DNA of 64,000 bases from contig VWZL01004638.1 of assembly GCA_013396915.1 (NCBI GenBank), positions 1,145,272-1,209,271 of the forward strand, given 5' to 3'. The notes under the pieces were generated by a model. The model was not told where the DNA came from. It saw nothing but the letters and a program-made list of their open reading frames with translations, and did no database searches. This DNA is from Stercorarius parasiticus (taxonomy: Eukaryota > Chordata > Aves > Charadriiformes > Stercorariidae). Position numbers and translations under genes: made by a program. This document shows positions 37,501-56,906 of the stretch, one piece after another (the first letter of the stretch is position 1; every line of letters starts with the position of its first letter).

Positions 37501-40500
37501 AACTTTTAAGATTTATATTCTTTCACCAGAAATAGGTGGCAGTCAAACTCCTCAGATCCTTGATAGAAATCTGAAGTGCTGTCATAGTTTACAGCAGTCA
37601 TTAAGGGGGAAAGGGCTGTATCTTTAAGCTATACAAATCACAAGAGATGGTTTCCCCTCATTCATCCTGCCAAAAGTTCATTAATGAATTCTGAAGTTCA
37701 TAAGACAACCAGTATTCTTCCTTCCTCCCTATTTCAGGGGGACTGAGGACAGAATATGGCCTAAAATTAGTTCTTTCAAAAGGAGAAATACTGACTTAAG
37801 GAGACACCATGTAGACAAGTTCAGATTTAAATCAAAATCCTAGTTTTAAAATTCAAGTGGTTAAATTCACCTATGATACTGTGAGGTGTTCACTGTGACA
37901 CATAATAACCACCATACACCTCAACAGCATGTTTGTAATCCCATAAAAATCTGAATTTTGGCTTTGTTATTTTAATGTAGGTAGCTCAGACGCCCCCAAA
38001 GCAATTACATTCACAGCCAATTTATAATGTGTACCAGCAGCCTGACATAGTGGGAACATTTATGTGGTATCTGACAGATAAAAGAGCAAATCCTATTCCT
38101 TTTCATTCCAGGTGGTATTCTCAGCCCTACCCAGAAGCCTTATCAAATACACGTCTTTATGGTGTGCCTTGAAGCTACTTTGTACAAAAAGGGGGTTAAA
38201 GGAAGAGGAAATTCCAGACCTGAAGCATGTGCCACCTTTTCAGATTAAAATTCCTTGTCACTTGACTAGTACAGCAAAATCACAGCCAGAAGTCACTTAT
38301 CAAAAGTTCTGCTGACTATCTACCTTGCAGACAAGCTCTGTTAACCCTAAAATTAATGACATCATAAGGTAAAAAACCTTGATATCAAAGATCACCGCTG
38401 CAAAATACGAATTGGCCAGAGCAATTTCCATAGGAATTCTTTTTTTTTCCTGTGCCAAACTGATAACACTGAATGTGTTTAGTGCCTTTGAGTGGCAAAA
38501 TTTACATTTTACAGTTCAGTCACTGCTGCTACATGTTTAGGTGCACATTAGGCAGGGCACTGTAACAAGTATTACGAGCTTCTCCAGAGCCACTGCTTGA
38601 GGAAGAAGAGTTAAGAAGAACCCCAGTTTGAGGACTGTTATTCATGTAGAACCTGCTGGTGACCGACCAACAGTCACCAACAGCCACAATGTTGGTATTA
38701 TTCTTGTGAAGTCCTCAAGTGAACTGACCTACTTGACCTGTTTCTCTTTTAACTCCTGCTGAGTAGCAACTACACTGTCATTGCTGTAATGGTTCTAGGC
38801 CAACTGCATAGAAGGACTTCCACTGGAGTCATAATTTTTGCCTGTATCAGAGAGTAAAGCTCATTTCAGCAGAAATTATAAACTTATTATAAAATTAGAT
38901 GTTAAAAAAGCCTAATTAAGTGCTGCAAATGGGAGCGAAGTAAATGGAAGTAGGGGAAACTATGTAAAACCTTTGGTTGTTAGTTTTACTTAAAAGCATT
39001 TTTACGATTAAATGTGAAATTTGCAGATTCCAGAAGAAGCCTTACTTCTACTTGCATTAATGGTAAAATTAATTCTCTTTTAGAACTGAAGTACTGACGC
39101 ATGCATTTTTGGTTAATTTGTGCGTCTTAGGAACATGGGCTTCAATTATATATATAATAATGAAATGTCTAATATTATAATTTCTACAGTCCTGCTTCAA
39201 GGCATAAAGCTAAGAAAATCACATAATAGAAATCTCCATGAAAAGATGAAAAGCATCTTGCATATACGTATCAAATACATACACAATAAATATATCCAAC
39301 TTGCTTAGTGCTAGAGCATGAGAGAAATCTACTGGTTCCAGAGATGCACTTTTGGCCATTGTTTCCCTTTTTTGGAGCACATCAGATGCTTGGTAAAATA
39401 TAATGTATTGTACTCTGGGCTGCTTCCTGGCACTTTACATTGACTGAGGTATTCAGTTAATAATTAATCATCTCCTGAATGAAATGCTTCTACAAGTATT
39501 TAGCAACGTCTCTGGATGCCTTACATATGCACTACACATTGCTGCAAAATTAAAACAGTGGACTGAGACACTCTAATTTTAGGAAAATGCAAACAACAGC
39601 AGGATTACATTTTCTTAACTATTTAATTTTCCAAGGAGAAAATAAGATAACTTGACAAACAGTTTCAAGGATAGAAATGCTTTTAAGCTGCAATAGTAAA
39701 AGACTAAGTGAAGCGTTCAAACTTCTGTGTCAATACACAATTCCAAATTTGGTTTAAGAATATGACTGAAATTGCAATAAAAATACAGCATCTGTACCTC
39801 ACGTAGGAAACACTCATGATCCCCAAAGTTAGGAGTCCGTATAAAGGAAAACAGTGATTCCAATAATCAGAAGCTGTGATGCCAGTGCCATAAGCAGGAA
39901 GAACGTTAAAATGGAATTTATATTCCCTCCCTTCTTTTGTATTTCCTACCTTTAGCATCCTATTATATATAGATGAACTATCTGAGTTGACAGCTCCTGG
40001 TCCAGAGTCGCAGATGGGGCCCATTCGCTGAGCTCAGAGGCAGCGCTGTGCAGTTTTCCTGAGACAGGGAGCACTGCAGGGCATGCACTGTGCACTCCAA
40101 CCTCTGCTAGATCAAGCAGGGTCAGAGCTGACCTGCAGGTAATAATACTGCCAGGTCCAGGGCAGCTGTCTGCTGACACACCAGGTTAGCTATTCGCCGC
40201 GTTTCACCAACACATCCCTGACACCTAGGTATCTCAATTAGCCCCGCTGTTGCACTCTCCCCTTTTAATACCCTAGATAACCCTGGAGGATGTAGAACAT
40301 ACACAGGTCAATCGCAGTGCTTGTGGCCTGAAAAATGACAAGTATAGAAGAGGGTATGTCCTCTTCTTTGCAGTGCTACCAACCCGAAGACCCGAGCAGT
40401 GTCCCAAAGAGCCCCACTTACAGCCCTTTCTGCTGTGTGCCACGTTTCGTTCAGTGCAGCAGACCCACTCTACAGACACCTGACAGATGACGACTGCCCC

Positions 40501-41055
40501 GTTCCTAACACGGACTTGCATCTTCTGGAGTTACCATTAACTACTCTCATATTCTTTCTTTGGCGTATAGTCTGGCACAGCCTGTTGCTGAGATACTGAG
40601 GGGCAAACAACCCAAAACAAACCCCCATAAAAAAAAAAAAACAAAACCCAGACAAACCCAAAATTGAGCAAAAACCTCTCCTTCTCCTCTGCTGAAGTCT
40701 GCATGGTGGCAGCTGTAACTTCTGAGGCCATGACTTGCAGCACAGCCCTCTGTTTACAAATACGTAACCAAGATAACTCTATTTGGCATAGAAGAACACA
40801 TTTATTAAATCCTACAGTAAACGTGTGACAATTATCACACATGCAGAAAAGACTTGTCATTTCTATTTCTTACATCACCCGGAAAAAATACTACTTGTAT
40901 GAAAAAAAAAAATATTCTCCTCAAAGAGCTCTGTGTCCACGAACAGTCAGATCAATGCCATCTTAGCACTGAAACAAGAAGATCAAATCTACCCCTCTAG
41001 ATGTAGCATAGCCAAAAAGCTGACCCTTTAAAAAAACATAATGAATTTTTTAAAC

Positions 41056-41110
41056 AAGGGAAGAGGAGAGGAGAGGAGGGAAGAAGAGGAGGAGGAAAGG
41101 GAAGGAAAAA
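41056..41110 (+). repeat. 55-bp pure purine tract
   Basis: Every base from 41056 to 41110 is A or G, largely gagg/aagg units. It is followed after 39 bp by a 31-bp pure pyrimidine tract. Confidence 0.9.
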
Positions 41111-41149
41111 TGTGAAAAAATCTGAATGGAAAATGCATAGTTTCTAGAG

Positions 41150-41180
41150 TCTTTTTCTTTTTTTCTTTCCTTCCCTTCCC
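41150..41180 (+). repeat. 31-bp pure pyrimidine tract
   Basis: All C or T, ending tttccttcccttccc, partly complementary to the end of the purine tract at 41056-41110 (ggaaagggaagg). Confidence 0.9.
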
Positions 41181-42825
41181 ATAAAACTAGGTCTCCTGGA
41201 TACTCTAATAAATGGATTTTGATCATGATTTACTACATTACCAATTACAAATTGGCCTTACATGTTACAGTTTCTCACATCAATCCCTTCTACAAAGACA
41301 TTAGCACAGACAAATGGCTCAGGAGGTAATCCATTCACACTGGGAAACAAATTATCCCATAACAATATCTGCAGAGCAAAGCTGTTACAATGTAAATACC
41401 TACTGTGTAACACAAGTACTTAAAAAAAACCATAACAATCTTGCTGAATCAAGACTTAGGTTATAATCATATTCCTTAAAAGTAGTATTTTATTATCAAA
41501 ATTCAAAAGATCTCACTCTAACATCTACATACTTATGTCATTTTATAACTAAGTAGTACCGTTTACCTAAATGGGATTACAGGAATGTGTTTGCCTATTA
41601 TTTTTAATAGGACTACAAAGGATTAGGGCTACCAATAGTTTATTTCCAGAAATGTAACTGCTCAACAAGTCATAAAGCAAATTTTCTTAACACTAACATT
41701 TTACAAGATTACAGTTGATATAAAATGTGATCTTCAGAACAAATCGACATTTAAAAATAATTCAGTCTTTTTCTTTTGAATAAACTGTGCTTACTGCTCA
41801 CTTGTTAATCTTTTATTCTAAAACATTGACTATAAGAGCTGGTTATTTTGCAAACATAAGGTATCAGTTGTGATGTATTAACATCATGGTGACTAACAAA
41901 ACAGAACATCTTAAAATTCTTGGTTTTGTAAGAGCTTCAACAAAAGAATTCTTATTTTCCTAACCACTACAGATGTCAGGGACATCAAATGTTTCTGGTG
42001 GAAAAAGGAGAGCAGGTTAAGGACAAGACCTTTCCTGTTAGAGTAAATGTGTCCAAATAGAGGCCTGTTACCAAATAAAATACTTTTAAGCCTATATTTC
42101 CCCAGAACTCCATAATGACTAATTCCCACTGAACAGAGAAAAGGACAGAAGGACCATCAGTGCTTAGAAAAAAGCATCAGGATGACATCATTGCCTGTCT
42201 GCTAGCCAGGAAAGGAAGAGAGGGATTATCTGAGTACGGAACATCTGGATTATGTATATAAAGGCAGTGAAGGATTTTTATACATATTAGTTCACTGAGT
42301 TCCACTGAATTTTTATCTTACAAAGAAACAGTAGTGCTACGATACGCTTTTATAACGAAAAAGCAACAGGAATTCCAGTGGTCTGGGTTAGTATATTAAA
42401 AGATACACAAACAGATTTATCATTCACTGCTTCTTTACTATATTTAATTGAAAAAATTTGGCAGATACTTGAACTTATGACTCTTTCTTTTCAAGTTAAA
42501 ACAATGTAGTTTGGTAACACTGGTTTTCTTTCCGTTAGGGTTTCAGATAGAAAGATTGTAAGTGACATAATTCTGATCACACTGAAATTCAAAACACATT
42601 CAGTTCCCCGTCCCAGTACCATAAAGGCTGCTTACAAAAAATATTACATGTGAAATGTTTAAATTTCTTAAGAATACAACTCAATTCAAATTTATATTTT
42701 CGCATTTTTTTTACAACACAGCATAGAGTTCATGCATAAGTCACAACTCTAGTAGTTGTGCAGAGACTCAACTAGTCTTTGTTTAGCAACTTTATAAAGT
42801 CGTTGTGCAAAAAAAATCAACTTTA

Positions 42826-47913
<5,088 letters not shown>

Positions 47914-48034
47914 CTAAAACAGTGAGCTCCGCAACTTCACTTTCACGTTCTCCAACCATATTTGTTCCAACACAAACATATTTGCCAGCATCATTCTTTC
48001 TTGTGTATGTGATCATAAGCTTTCCTCCTCTGAT
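47914..48034 (-). CDS. ROBO1: ROBO1 exon: second half of Ig2
   Basis: 121 nt, entry phase 0, exit phase 1. It reads from [13 protein letters not shown] through [11 protein letters not shown] to ELTVL, the C-terminal strands of Ig2 with the second disulfide cysteine (YVC). The acceptor is tcctag at 48036-48035 and the donor is TTAG|gtaaga at 47913, a strong site. The last G starts the Glu codon completed by the next exon. Ig1 and Ig2 form the SLIT-binding end of the receptor. The first half of Ig2 was searched for up to position 64000 and not found, so the upstream intron is at least 16 kb. Confidence 0.95.
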
Positions 48035-49654
48035 CTAGGACAAATCAAGGATAATAAAGAATACTTTAATATGAATTAGCGATTTAATAGTATTTATTAA
48101 CTTGAAAAAGTTTTGTTACAGATAATGAAACAAAACAAGCTACCAGTGATTTTCCAAATCATAGAGAAAAGTGAAAAAAAAAAAATTACTATTAACCTGA
48201 TTTCCTTCTCTTACGCGAAACCCTCGCATCTTAGTTTTACATCGGTATTTTAAAACCTCTCAGATTTGGACTCCTATTACTCTTTTCTTCATTCTGTGTA
48301 ATGTAACACTGGCTGTTCAACAGCCTGTTTAATGCTTGTTGACCAGAAGGACTACAATTCCTTCCTATGTACTACTGCAGTTTGATATAAACAAGTGGAG
48401 AGTAAAAATTAGCACTAGACACAAATCCCATTTTCACATCGAGTGCTGCAATTACATTTTCTTGACAAGAAATACGTGTATGTTATTCTACCGTTGGTCA
48501 TGCTCGTTATTATTTATGAATCTTGTTTTGGTTTCATTTCTTAAGGAAGCGAAGTAAATTTTATATTTTTTAGTTCTTCACCTATAAATAAGTAATTTTA
48601 AAGGCTGATAAGCAGTTGGGCAGAAGCAATTAAATCCTTACTGGGAAATGAATAACTTTCTGCTCTTAATTCTGAATTCAGTTTTTGGAAGATAATGGAA
48701 TCCCAATAACCCCCAAATTACAAAACATACTTCCCCTTTGTGATTCCAAATCTTATTATTTTATATAAAAATATGTATTAAGTGTATATGAAAATATCTG
48801 ATCTCCATTTAAAAGTATTTCTTCTCCCGCTTGATTGAAAAAAATGGTTGCACAAGTTTCAAAGTTCACTAAAATGCAGCAAAATTTGTGTAGGCAAATG
48901 AATACGTACCAAGTTTACTTTAATATACAAAACGGTTACTTAATTACATTAATTACATTTTTAAGTTAACATATGCTTGTGAGTCCAATCACTTATGAAA
49001 ATCACTGCAGTTCAAGGCACGGGTGGAAGTACACAATAAATAAAAGTCACATATGAAGCTACATGAAAGGGTCTAATGTGGTCAGTGACAAGGAGGAGAG
49101 TGTTCTCAATATGAGGTACATTGCTCAAGTTGCCTGCAGCTAGAAATCTATCCCTGAAAATTTGACATCTTGAGCAGCGTTGGGCTCTTATTATCATTGT
49201 AAGATGTACGCACACAAAGATGACAGTCAGTTATTGAGATAAATGAACATGCACATGTAATGTAGATAGTGTTGCATACAAATTTCATTCTGTTGCCTTT
49301 GGCACTCGTTGTTTGAGAACAGAAAAGATATGTCCTTTATCATCCAGAAATCTAGTAATGCTGAAATTTCAATGGGGATTTGAGGCATGAAGAATGAAAA
49401 AATAAAGGTGACCTGCAAATACACATGTTTCAAGAATCTGTGTGCATTTTTAGATTGTTGACTGCCTGAACTGGTAAGCATGAGAAGAGAATGTAAAATA
49501 TAACTAGTAGTCTATCTATATTCATTCCTGGTTTACATTTCCATAAATCACAAAAAGCTATTTATTTCCAATTAATCTATGCAAAGGATTTTTTAAAAAA
49601 ACAATTTTTAAAATATTTCCACATGCATTTTGGGGTATTTGTATAACCAGATAC

Positions 49655-49676
49655 ATATATATATATATACACACAC
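49655..49676 (+). repeat. (AT)n-(AC)n compound dinucleotide repeat
   Basis: Eight AT units pass into four AC units. Confidence 0.88.
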
Positions 49677-50230
49677 TTTTCATGTGTATCAATATTGAAG
49701 GCATTGGATTTAACAAAGAAATGTATTTACATATCACAAGAATTTACCAACTCAACTGATGATTTCAAACCCATGTAAACTGAAAACAGTGACTTTAACA
49801 TGTCTTAAGAGCTGAAGTCCTACTGACGTTCAGCAGCATTTGTGCTTCTCTGTGATTTTAGCACTTAAGAAAATCCCATTCAAACCCATCGCAATATGGC
49901 ACAACCGTGTATTTTGCACAAATTGTAACCTCCAGCAAGAGCTCTCCTAGGAAATTCTTCTAGGAATCACCACAAGACTCTCTTCAAAGCATAGATGGAG
50001 AAAAGCAATAAAACAGAAACATTTGAACAACTAAAAGGTCATTGAAAGTTGCTTTTCTTCCAAGTTATTTGAGGTTTATATAAGGAGGGAGAAGCAGAGG
50101 AAACATTTCCTCATGGATGCTGAGGCAGACTTTCCAAGTCGTGACATGCCTACTTGGAAGCTGTGCTTCCAAGATGGAATTTTGAATGCATTTTGTTTAT
50201 TTTTCCTAGGGGTTTTCCTTTGTTGATCTT

Positions 50231-50255
50231 TTTGGTTTGTTTGCTTGTTTGTTTT
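50231..50255 (+). repeat. Imperfect (TTTG)n run
   Basis: Six TTTG-like units with one interrupting C. Confidence 0.75.
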
Positions 50256-51773
50256 CCTTAAAACAGAAGGGTTTAGAACTTTAGCTACAATGGTGGCTAT
50301 GCCACAATAAATTGTGATGAATTGCACAGTTACAATAAAACGTACCACAAGTGCATGTGGAATTATATATGTCTGTAACTACAGCATTCACAGATGGCTA
50401 GATGAAAGCATACTTCCGCTGTTGGATCACTACCCAAGTTTTCCATTAAATTTTATCAATTAGTTACCCACCATCTCAGTAAGACTGATCAAGTCCTTCT
50501 CTTTATTAACAAGACATCGCAAATCACATCTGTAGCTATGACAAATCTATCTCTATGTGCAAACTTTGCCACTTTTTCTCTCAATAGGAAATCCTAAAAA
50601 TACCTATGGACTGTAGACCAGTGCCTTTGAGTAACAAAGTACACAACGGAATACATGCATGTGAATTTTTGTAAGAGCACATAAAGAAGCACTGCTACAT
50701 TTTTTTGTCTTACTAAGTTCAAAACCAGTAAGTCCAGTACTGTAAGTTCATATCCAGTATTTAGAGCAGTAAAGAGCCAAATCACCTTTGGGGGCACTAT
50801 CTGAAATCCAGCAAATTAGAACTATTCATAGTCTGTGGATACTTAACATTTAATCAAAGCATTTTAATTTGAGTGTTTTGGCTCTTTTCATATTTGTGCC
50901 CCTGTCCCAGAAAACACCAGCTGGACTTTATAGTAGCAAATGACATAATGGCTTGAAAAAGTGACAGGCAGTGTAGCATTTCATCCCAAACCACCAGAAG
51001 AGTTGTCACCATATTGAATACAAAGAGAAGTTCTTTCTTCCTAGTAAATAAGATATAGCAAACACTTTTACTACACTACTCTGGTAGATACTGCATATCA
51101 TGGGAAAAGAATTGCTTTGCCAACTGCCAAAGCTTTAAGTCCAATTTTGAAAAGATGGAAGTAAGTATCATGTTTCATTTATACAGAAATGATGCCAAGG
51201 CACTTTTTGACTTTTCACGCCTCTTCAGGATTTTGTTCTGTTCCATGCCTACCAGCAAATTTATCAGGGCTGTGCAAGCAGAGAATACAAGAATAGCACT
51301 GAATACTGATGAGAGAAAAAGATTGTGAACAGCGGTTCACAGATGATCTTCAGTTGCCTGTAACATGTATGGATTGTTGTATGTACGTTAAGAGAATATA
51401 TGATAGCATGGTGACTTACAAAGACTTATTGAAAGCTATTTTCTATGACCTGCCTGCCTGACCACATTTTGCTCCTCATGAGTAAATTGTTCATTCAAGC
51501 AAGTCCACTTCATTTATTTCTTTAAACAACAGTTGGAGATGTTCATACAGAAAATTCTAGGCACCCACAGCGTTAACTAGGCTCAGAATTGTAAATTATG
51601 GCCACCCAGCAGAAAAAAATCATATACAAATAATGAATCAGCTCGGTCAGCCAATAAATCAAATCCATAAAAACTTACCCAAGGGTTCTACAACATACCA
51701 CCAAGTATTCAGTATGGCTGTACACATATACGTACTTATTCTAAGACCATATTTTATATACCTATGAGTGTTA

Positions 51774-51790
51774 TGTGTGTGTGTGTGTGT
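51774..51790 (+). repeat. (TG)n microsatellite
   Basis: Eight and a half uninterrupted TG units. Confidence 0.9.
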
Positions 51791-54700
51791 AAATTTCTGT
51801 ATGTGTAAATTCAAACCCATCTGTCTGTGTTAAGAAATATTTTTATATATGTGGGTGATTAATTTACTTTTCACAGAAATATGCTATGAAATATAAGAAA
51901 GAGCGAAGCCATGAGAGAAATGCTTGGGAAGTCCAAATATAAAGGTGACTGGCACTCTTTTTAATGTTCTTTTAGCTCTTAGTTTCATTCTGTTTAATAA
52001 ATTAAATCTGCTCTGCTGCAAAACAACTCTAAAGCAAACTTAAATTCATAAGAAAACGAAATTTAGACTGCAGAGGCAAATACTGACCTCTGTTTGTATA
52101 GCCAGGATTTCTGCATATGTAATATCACAAATCCCACATATTTCAGTCTTTTACAGTACAGCATACATAATATCACATTTTATTTAAATGAAATGTGACG
52201 GGCATGCAATATTAACCTGTCAGACATGGTCTTTGCTTTAAAAGTGTACCATCTCATTAGAAATGACAATAAACAGTTAAAGAACAAGGCAAGTACAGGC
52301 AATTGTAATCAGTAGTGTCACCAATGATAGATACAAGTAAAATGGAATTTTTATTTCCTAGATAGGAAACACAAAGTTTGCTCATTTTCTTCTATGTAGT
52401 CTAGCATCCCAAAACAAATTATTATATCCATATTATGACTTACTGCAGCATAGACTGCAAGGCATGGAATGTCAGTGATAGAAGACAACTTTGCATTTTT
52501 AATGAAGTTGGGTAAAGAAAAGTATAAATGAATACCTATCTTAATTTTTTATTTAAAAATGTGTATCTTGTTCCAAACCTTGTGAATCCCATGTATTCTT
52601 CCCTACCTATTATAGCATGCTTAAATATCAGACCCTAGACATCAAAACACGTCTGGAATAGGTCTTCAACAATGATAAAGTTTGTTCTTGTTCAACTTCA
52701 AAGTTGAGACAGAGGAGTCTGTCCCGCTTTCAGTTCCATTCTCTGGGACCCCAGGAAGGTATGCGCTGCCTCCTCCAGATCAAACACGCAAAAAATTCTA
52801 TTTGAAAGAAGTTTAAAATATACTTTCAAGTGGTCTTCCTGTGCCGTAGAACTGTCATGACAAAGTGCAAGTCTATTGTTCCCCCCTACCATACACACCA
52901 ACAAAACTGTCTTGCAACAATGACAGGCCTGAAGGTAGAGTCTATAAAGACTGGTGCAAAATGCATAGGAAGATAGCTTTACTTAAAAAGAAAGAGCATT
53001 TCAGGTAGATAAAATCACAATAGATTCAAGCTGCTGCTTCTGGCACCCCTGCCAATCCGGCCAGGATACATCAGAGTCAGAATCAGATTCAAATCCGCTC
53101 ATGAGACTGCCTTCCCCTCTTTTATGCCCTCATTATTAATGTCTGTATCTACAAGAAGATGGGTATCTACAAAGGCTTAAGGGTTATCTGTGTCCTGAAT
53201 TGCTTGGTGACTTCAGAGGCAGCTGAGGGTTATTCAGCCCTTGGCATTATCACAAGACAGCAAATATCAGAATTACCATATGTGTTTGATACTTCACCCA
53301 ACTAACAAGATCGTGGAAACAGCCAATATATATGCAGAATGTCATAAATCAACTTCAGAAAAGAAAAAAAACCCCATACCTCAGCATATATGATTTTCAG
53401 AAGTTTAAAACTGTAACATTTGGCTTTCGTTAATCACAAAGGAAGATTTAATTCAAAATAGGCCATACTGGCTCACATTAATCAGAACTAATTTCTGAAC
53501 AGACAGCTATGTTTATATGAAAATATTTGAACCAGTAAAATACTTTTCACAGTTACAGAACAAAACATCTACTATCTAATACTTCCTTCCTTATATTAAA
53601 CCAAGATTAAATTCCTCCTACAACAAAAGCATGTTACAACTACCTTCATGGCCTGAAGTCCGCTCTACCAATATCTAAAAAAAAAAAAAAAAGCCTCAGA
53701 AACTGTTTTTCACAATGCTATTTACTGAGTACAGAAAACACACTAAACTTAACTAATGGGCAAACATAAGCACATCCTATGGGTCAGTAAAAAATATATG
53801 GAACTAACCAACCTTTCTGCAACACCCAAAGAAAGCCAACATGGGAACAACGTGTATGTAATGACAACTACAATATTTCTGTAAAACTGTAAATTTAACC
53901 TCATATATAAATCTCCCCTGGATGCACCAGTGCACATATAGCTTTCACTGCAATCAGTGATTGAAATCAGAAATAAAAGTGAACTTGAACTGAACTCAGT
54001 GTCTGGTATGTCTTCATTTCTCTCCCCTGAAGCAAGTCAGATGATTTGAAGTATCTGTTACACAGGAATTTTCTTTTAAGCATCACCACCACTGTGTTAT
54101 TTAGACACTTCCAAGGATAAAATCCCAGACCAGCTGGGGTTAATTTGCCACACAAAAATCTCGCAGTTTTTAATTATGTTACCTAAAGTATCACAAATGT
54201 AATATGGAAAAATAACCCTAACAAACCACAAATTCTAAAACGTATAAAAAATTCCTACCTGGTAACCATGAAAGAAACAACATAGCTCAAATCTACAGAG
54301 GAATTTAGCCACTGAGAGTGCCTACACTACAAAAGGCAGACGCAAGACCACTCTGTGGGGCTGTGTCAAAAAGTCACTAAGCATGAAGTCAAGGGTGGTT
54401 TCAGACCAGCCCTTTTACACGGGCCCATTTACGTGATCAGACCATACTTTGCGCTCTGCAGAGTAGGCCTAAACCCTGACGACAGCACCGGGGGTATGAC
54501 AGCAGGAGGAGTACCACTGCCATGCCATTTCGGAGGGGTATGGACTCTGCTGCTGATTTCAAGGGGATTTCAGTTCGTAACTGTCACTGCAGGTACTGAC
54601 CAACGTTGTCTTACTTTTCTAAGCCTGGAGTTAATGTTGGCAGGGCAACAACATGGATTTAAGACAACTCGACACCATGGGGTGTATTTTGTCAATAGGA

Positions 54701-56610
54701 AATTTCCTACTTTCTCCTAAGGAAGAGGAGCTGAGCAGATCATGAGTCTACAACAGCAGAGTCCTAAGTTTCAACTTCAAAGGTTAGAAGCACGGGTAGA
54801 TAAAACTTCACTAAGATTTGTAATCCGATGAAAGACATTTCTCAGGGTGCAGATCTCTCACTGCCATCATGCCAAAATACGGAATTTCTCAAGGTCCTCA
54901 TAAAGGGTCTTCTAAAGGGAACTGTTCTGACGGGACTCAAGTTATCAAAAGCTCTGAAGTAGACATTCATAGGTTGCCTTCTATGATGAGCTCCCACAAG
55001 AAATTGAAAGGCCTTTAACGTGCAAAACCAAGGTTCTCCTAGACTTTAAAGTACATTTGTGAAATAACAACAACAACAAAATCATCACCGTCTCAGAAGA
55101 AAGAATAGAAATAAAAAGAATTTTTTCAAAATTTTTCTCTTGGCACAGGTCTGTGCAGCGGGTCATTATTTTCAGCTTTGGCTTCAATCATTCAGTAACC
55201 TTCTGAGATGCAGCAGATTTGGCTCAGACTCCCACTTGCCTCGAGGAGAAGGCACATCCCCTCTGAGACTGGCTGTCCATTGCTGGCTCCTCACTGAAGG
55301 GGATGGGAATTACAGACTCCCGGATCCTTCCCAAGACCGTTGTACTTCCTGCACTCGATTGCCTGTGGAAGCTTTCCTCCCTGGAGCTGGCACAGCAGCT
55401 TCCCAAGGGAAGAAGGAATTTCCGTCTTCCTCTGGAGGTAAGCCTGAACCCTTTATGGTCTAGGATACAAAGTGAGAACCAAACCAAGCAAATATAATTT
55501 GTCACAGGTGGCAAAAATGCAGTGGATTCTTTCATATATTTCCAAGTTAGTATTTTGACAGTTTTAAATTCTGAGACAGATTTGACTTCCCATTCAAAAC
55601 ATTTTCTTTTGAAATTTCACAGTCGGGTTTACTTCCAAAGAAGTGCTGGCACTACCGACTAAGTACTACAGATACACAAATATTTCACAAAACGTGCCCT
55701 TGAAAAAAATAAAATGTTTTCTAACATAAATACCAAAAACCTGCTGATTCTCTGACTTATGACCAAGATGTCATAGAAATGAGACCATGCCTCAAAAAAA
55801 GCCCATAAACCTGGATTAAGTTTTTAATGCATTTATCTCTGAGTCAAAGCTTAGTAGAACTCTAACTTTTATGCTAAGACTATGCTGGACATAGAGTTGT
55901 GAAAACATTAAACCTTTCACATCATTTGTTTAACACTTTCAAAAAAAGGAATACACGCACCACATTGTTCATTCTTCACGAATAGTTAAACACAAGTCAT
56001 ATACTAATCTGCCACATTTCACTCTTCCATCAGCGATCGCTGCAGCTCTTGTGACTGCAGCACGTGCAAATCATAAATCACAGATTTCCATGTATTTTTT
56101 GTGGTCTGCGCACAAGCTTTGTGCTACAGGACCGAGGCAAAAACCTGCAGTCACAGGCAACCACAAGCAAATCTGACTCTAAATTTAATTTCTATTGAAG
56201 GACTACTGAAAAGCCACGGGATAGACTTTACAGCCACAGATAAGGTCCCTGCTTGAAAGATGCTAAAATTTAAACTTACAAAGAATAAGGAGGAGAATGC
56301 ATGCACAGAGAGGTAAAGATCAAATACTCCAACTCCGCAACCCACACAGCAGCCCTGCGTCATTATTCCCATTTTTGTGCTCAACTTTTGATCCTCTGGA
56401 GAGACTCCACGATCAGTGAGTGACCTGCAGATCTCACTCTGTTCACAAATGTTCAGCCCTCTGTTGCCACCCGGGAACTATACAACATAAGCTGATCTTT
56501 AGCAATGGACAGTGAAGCCAGGAGATCCTTGGAGTTTCTGTTACTCTTAAAATAAGCCAGCACAGGTTGCAATCAAGCAGAACAAAGCATACATTGTTCC
56601 CATTCTCTAT

Positions 56611-56906
56611 ACGTACGGGGATCATTGCTCACAAGTTTCCCATCGCCACCCGTTAACTATGATACCCTCCGAGAGTTGTTGTTGGCGGGCTACTACTAGA
56701 CTCGCCGCTGAGAAATTCGGCTCCAGTGTCAAGAGGCACAGGCTGCCTACCAGTTCTGCTCTTCCCACTCAGCCATTGCCTTCCGAGCAGCGAACCGCTT
56801 ATTGCTCAGCGTGTCAATGGAAGCGGCTACAGTGCGAATAGCCATGGAAATTGAAGCGACTGAAGCCTGAAGAATGGTGCCTCTCCCCTTGCCTTGTCTG
56901 CTCACG
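56611..56906. promoter_or_regulatory. CpG cluster inside the first intron of the window
   Basis: I count 17 CpG dinucleotides in about 296 bp, against roughly one per 100 bp or fewer in the flanking intron. It contains a GC-box-like ggcggg at 56685. No clear TATA box was seen. It could be an internal promoter, an enhancer or chance; function is not shown by sequence alone. Confidence 0.35.

Noticed and set aside
52698..52904. Minus-strand open frame ending in a Leu/Ala/Glu-rich stretch, possible pseudogene
   Set aside because: No similarity I know, no splice sites bounding it and no long flanking homology.
54355..54720. 121-codon plus-strand open frame
   Set aside because: No recognisable domain and only a weak acceptor and donor nearby; kept only as part of the GC-richer background of this region.
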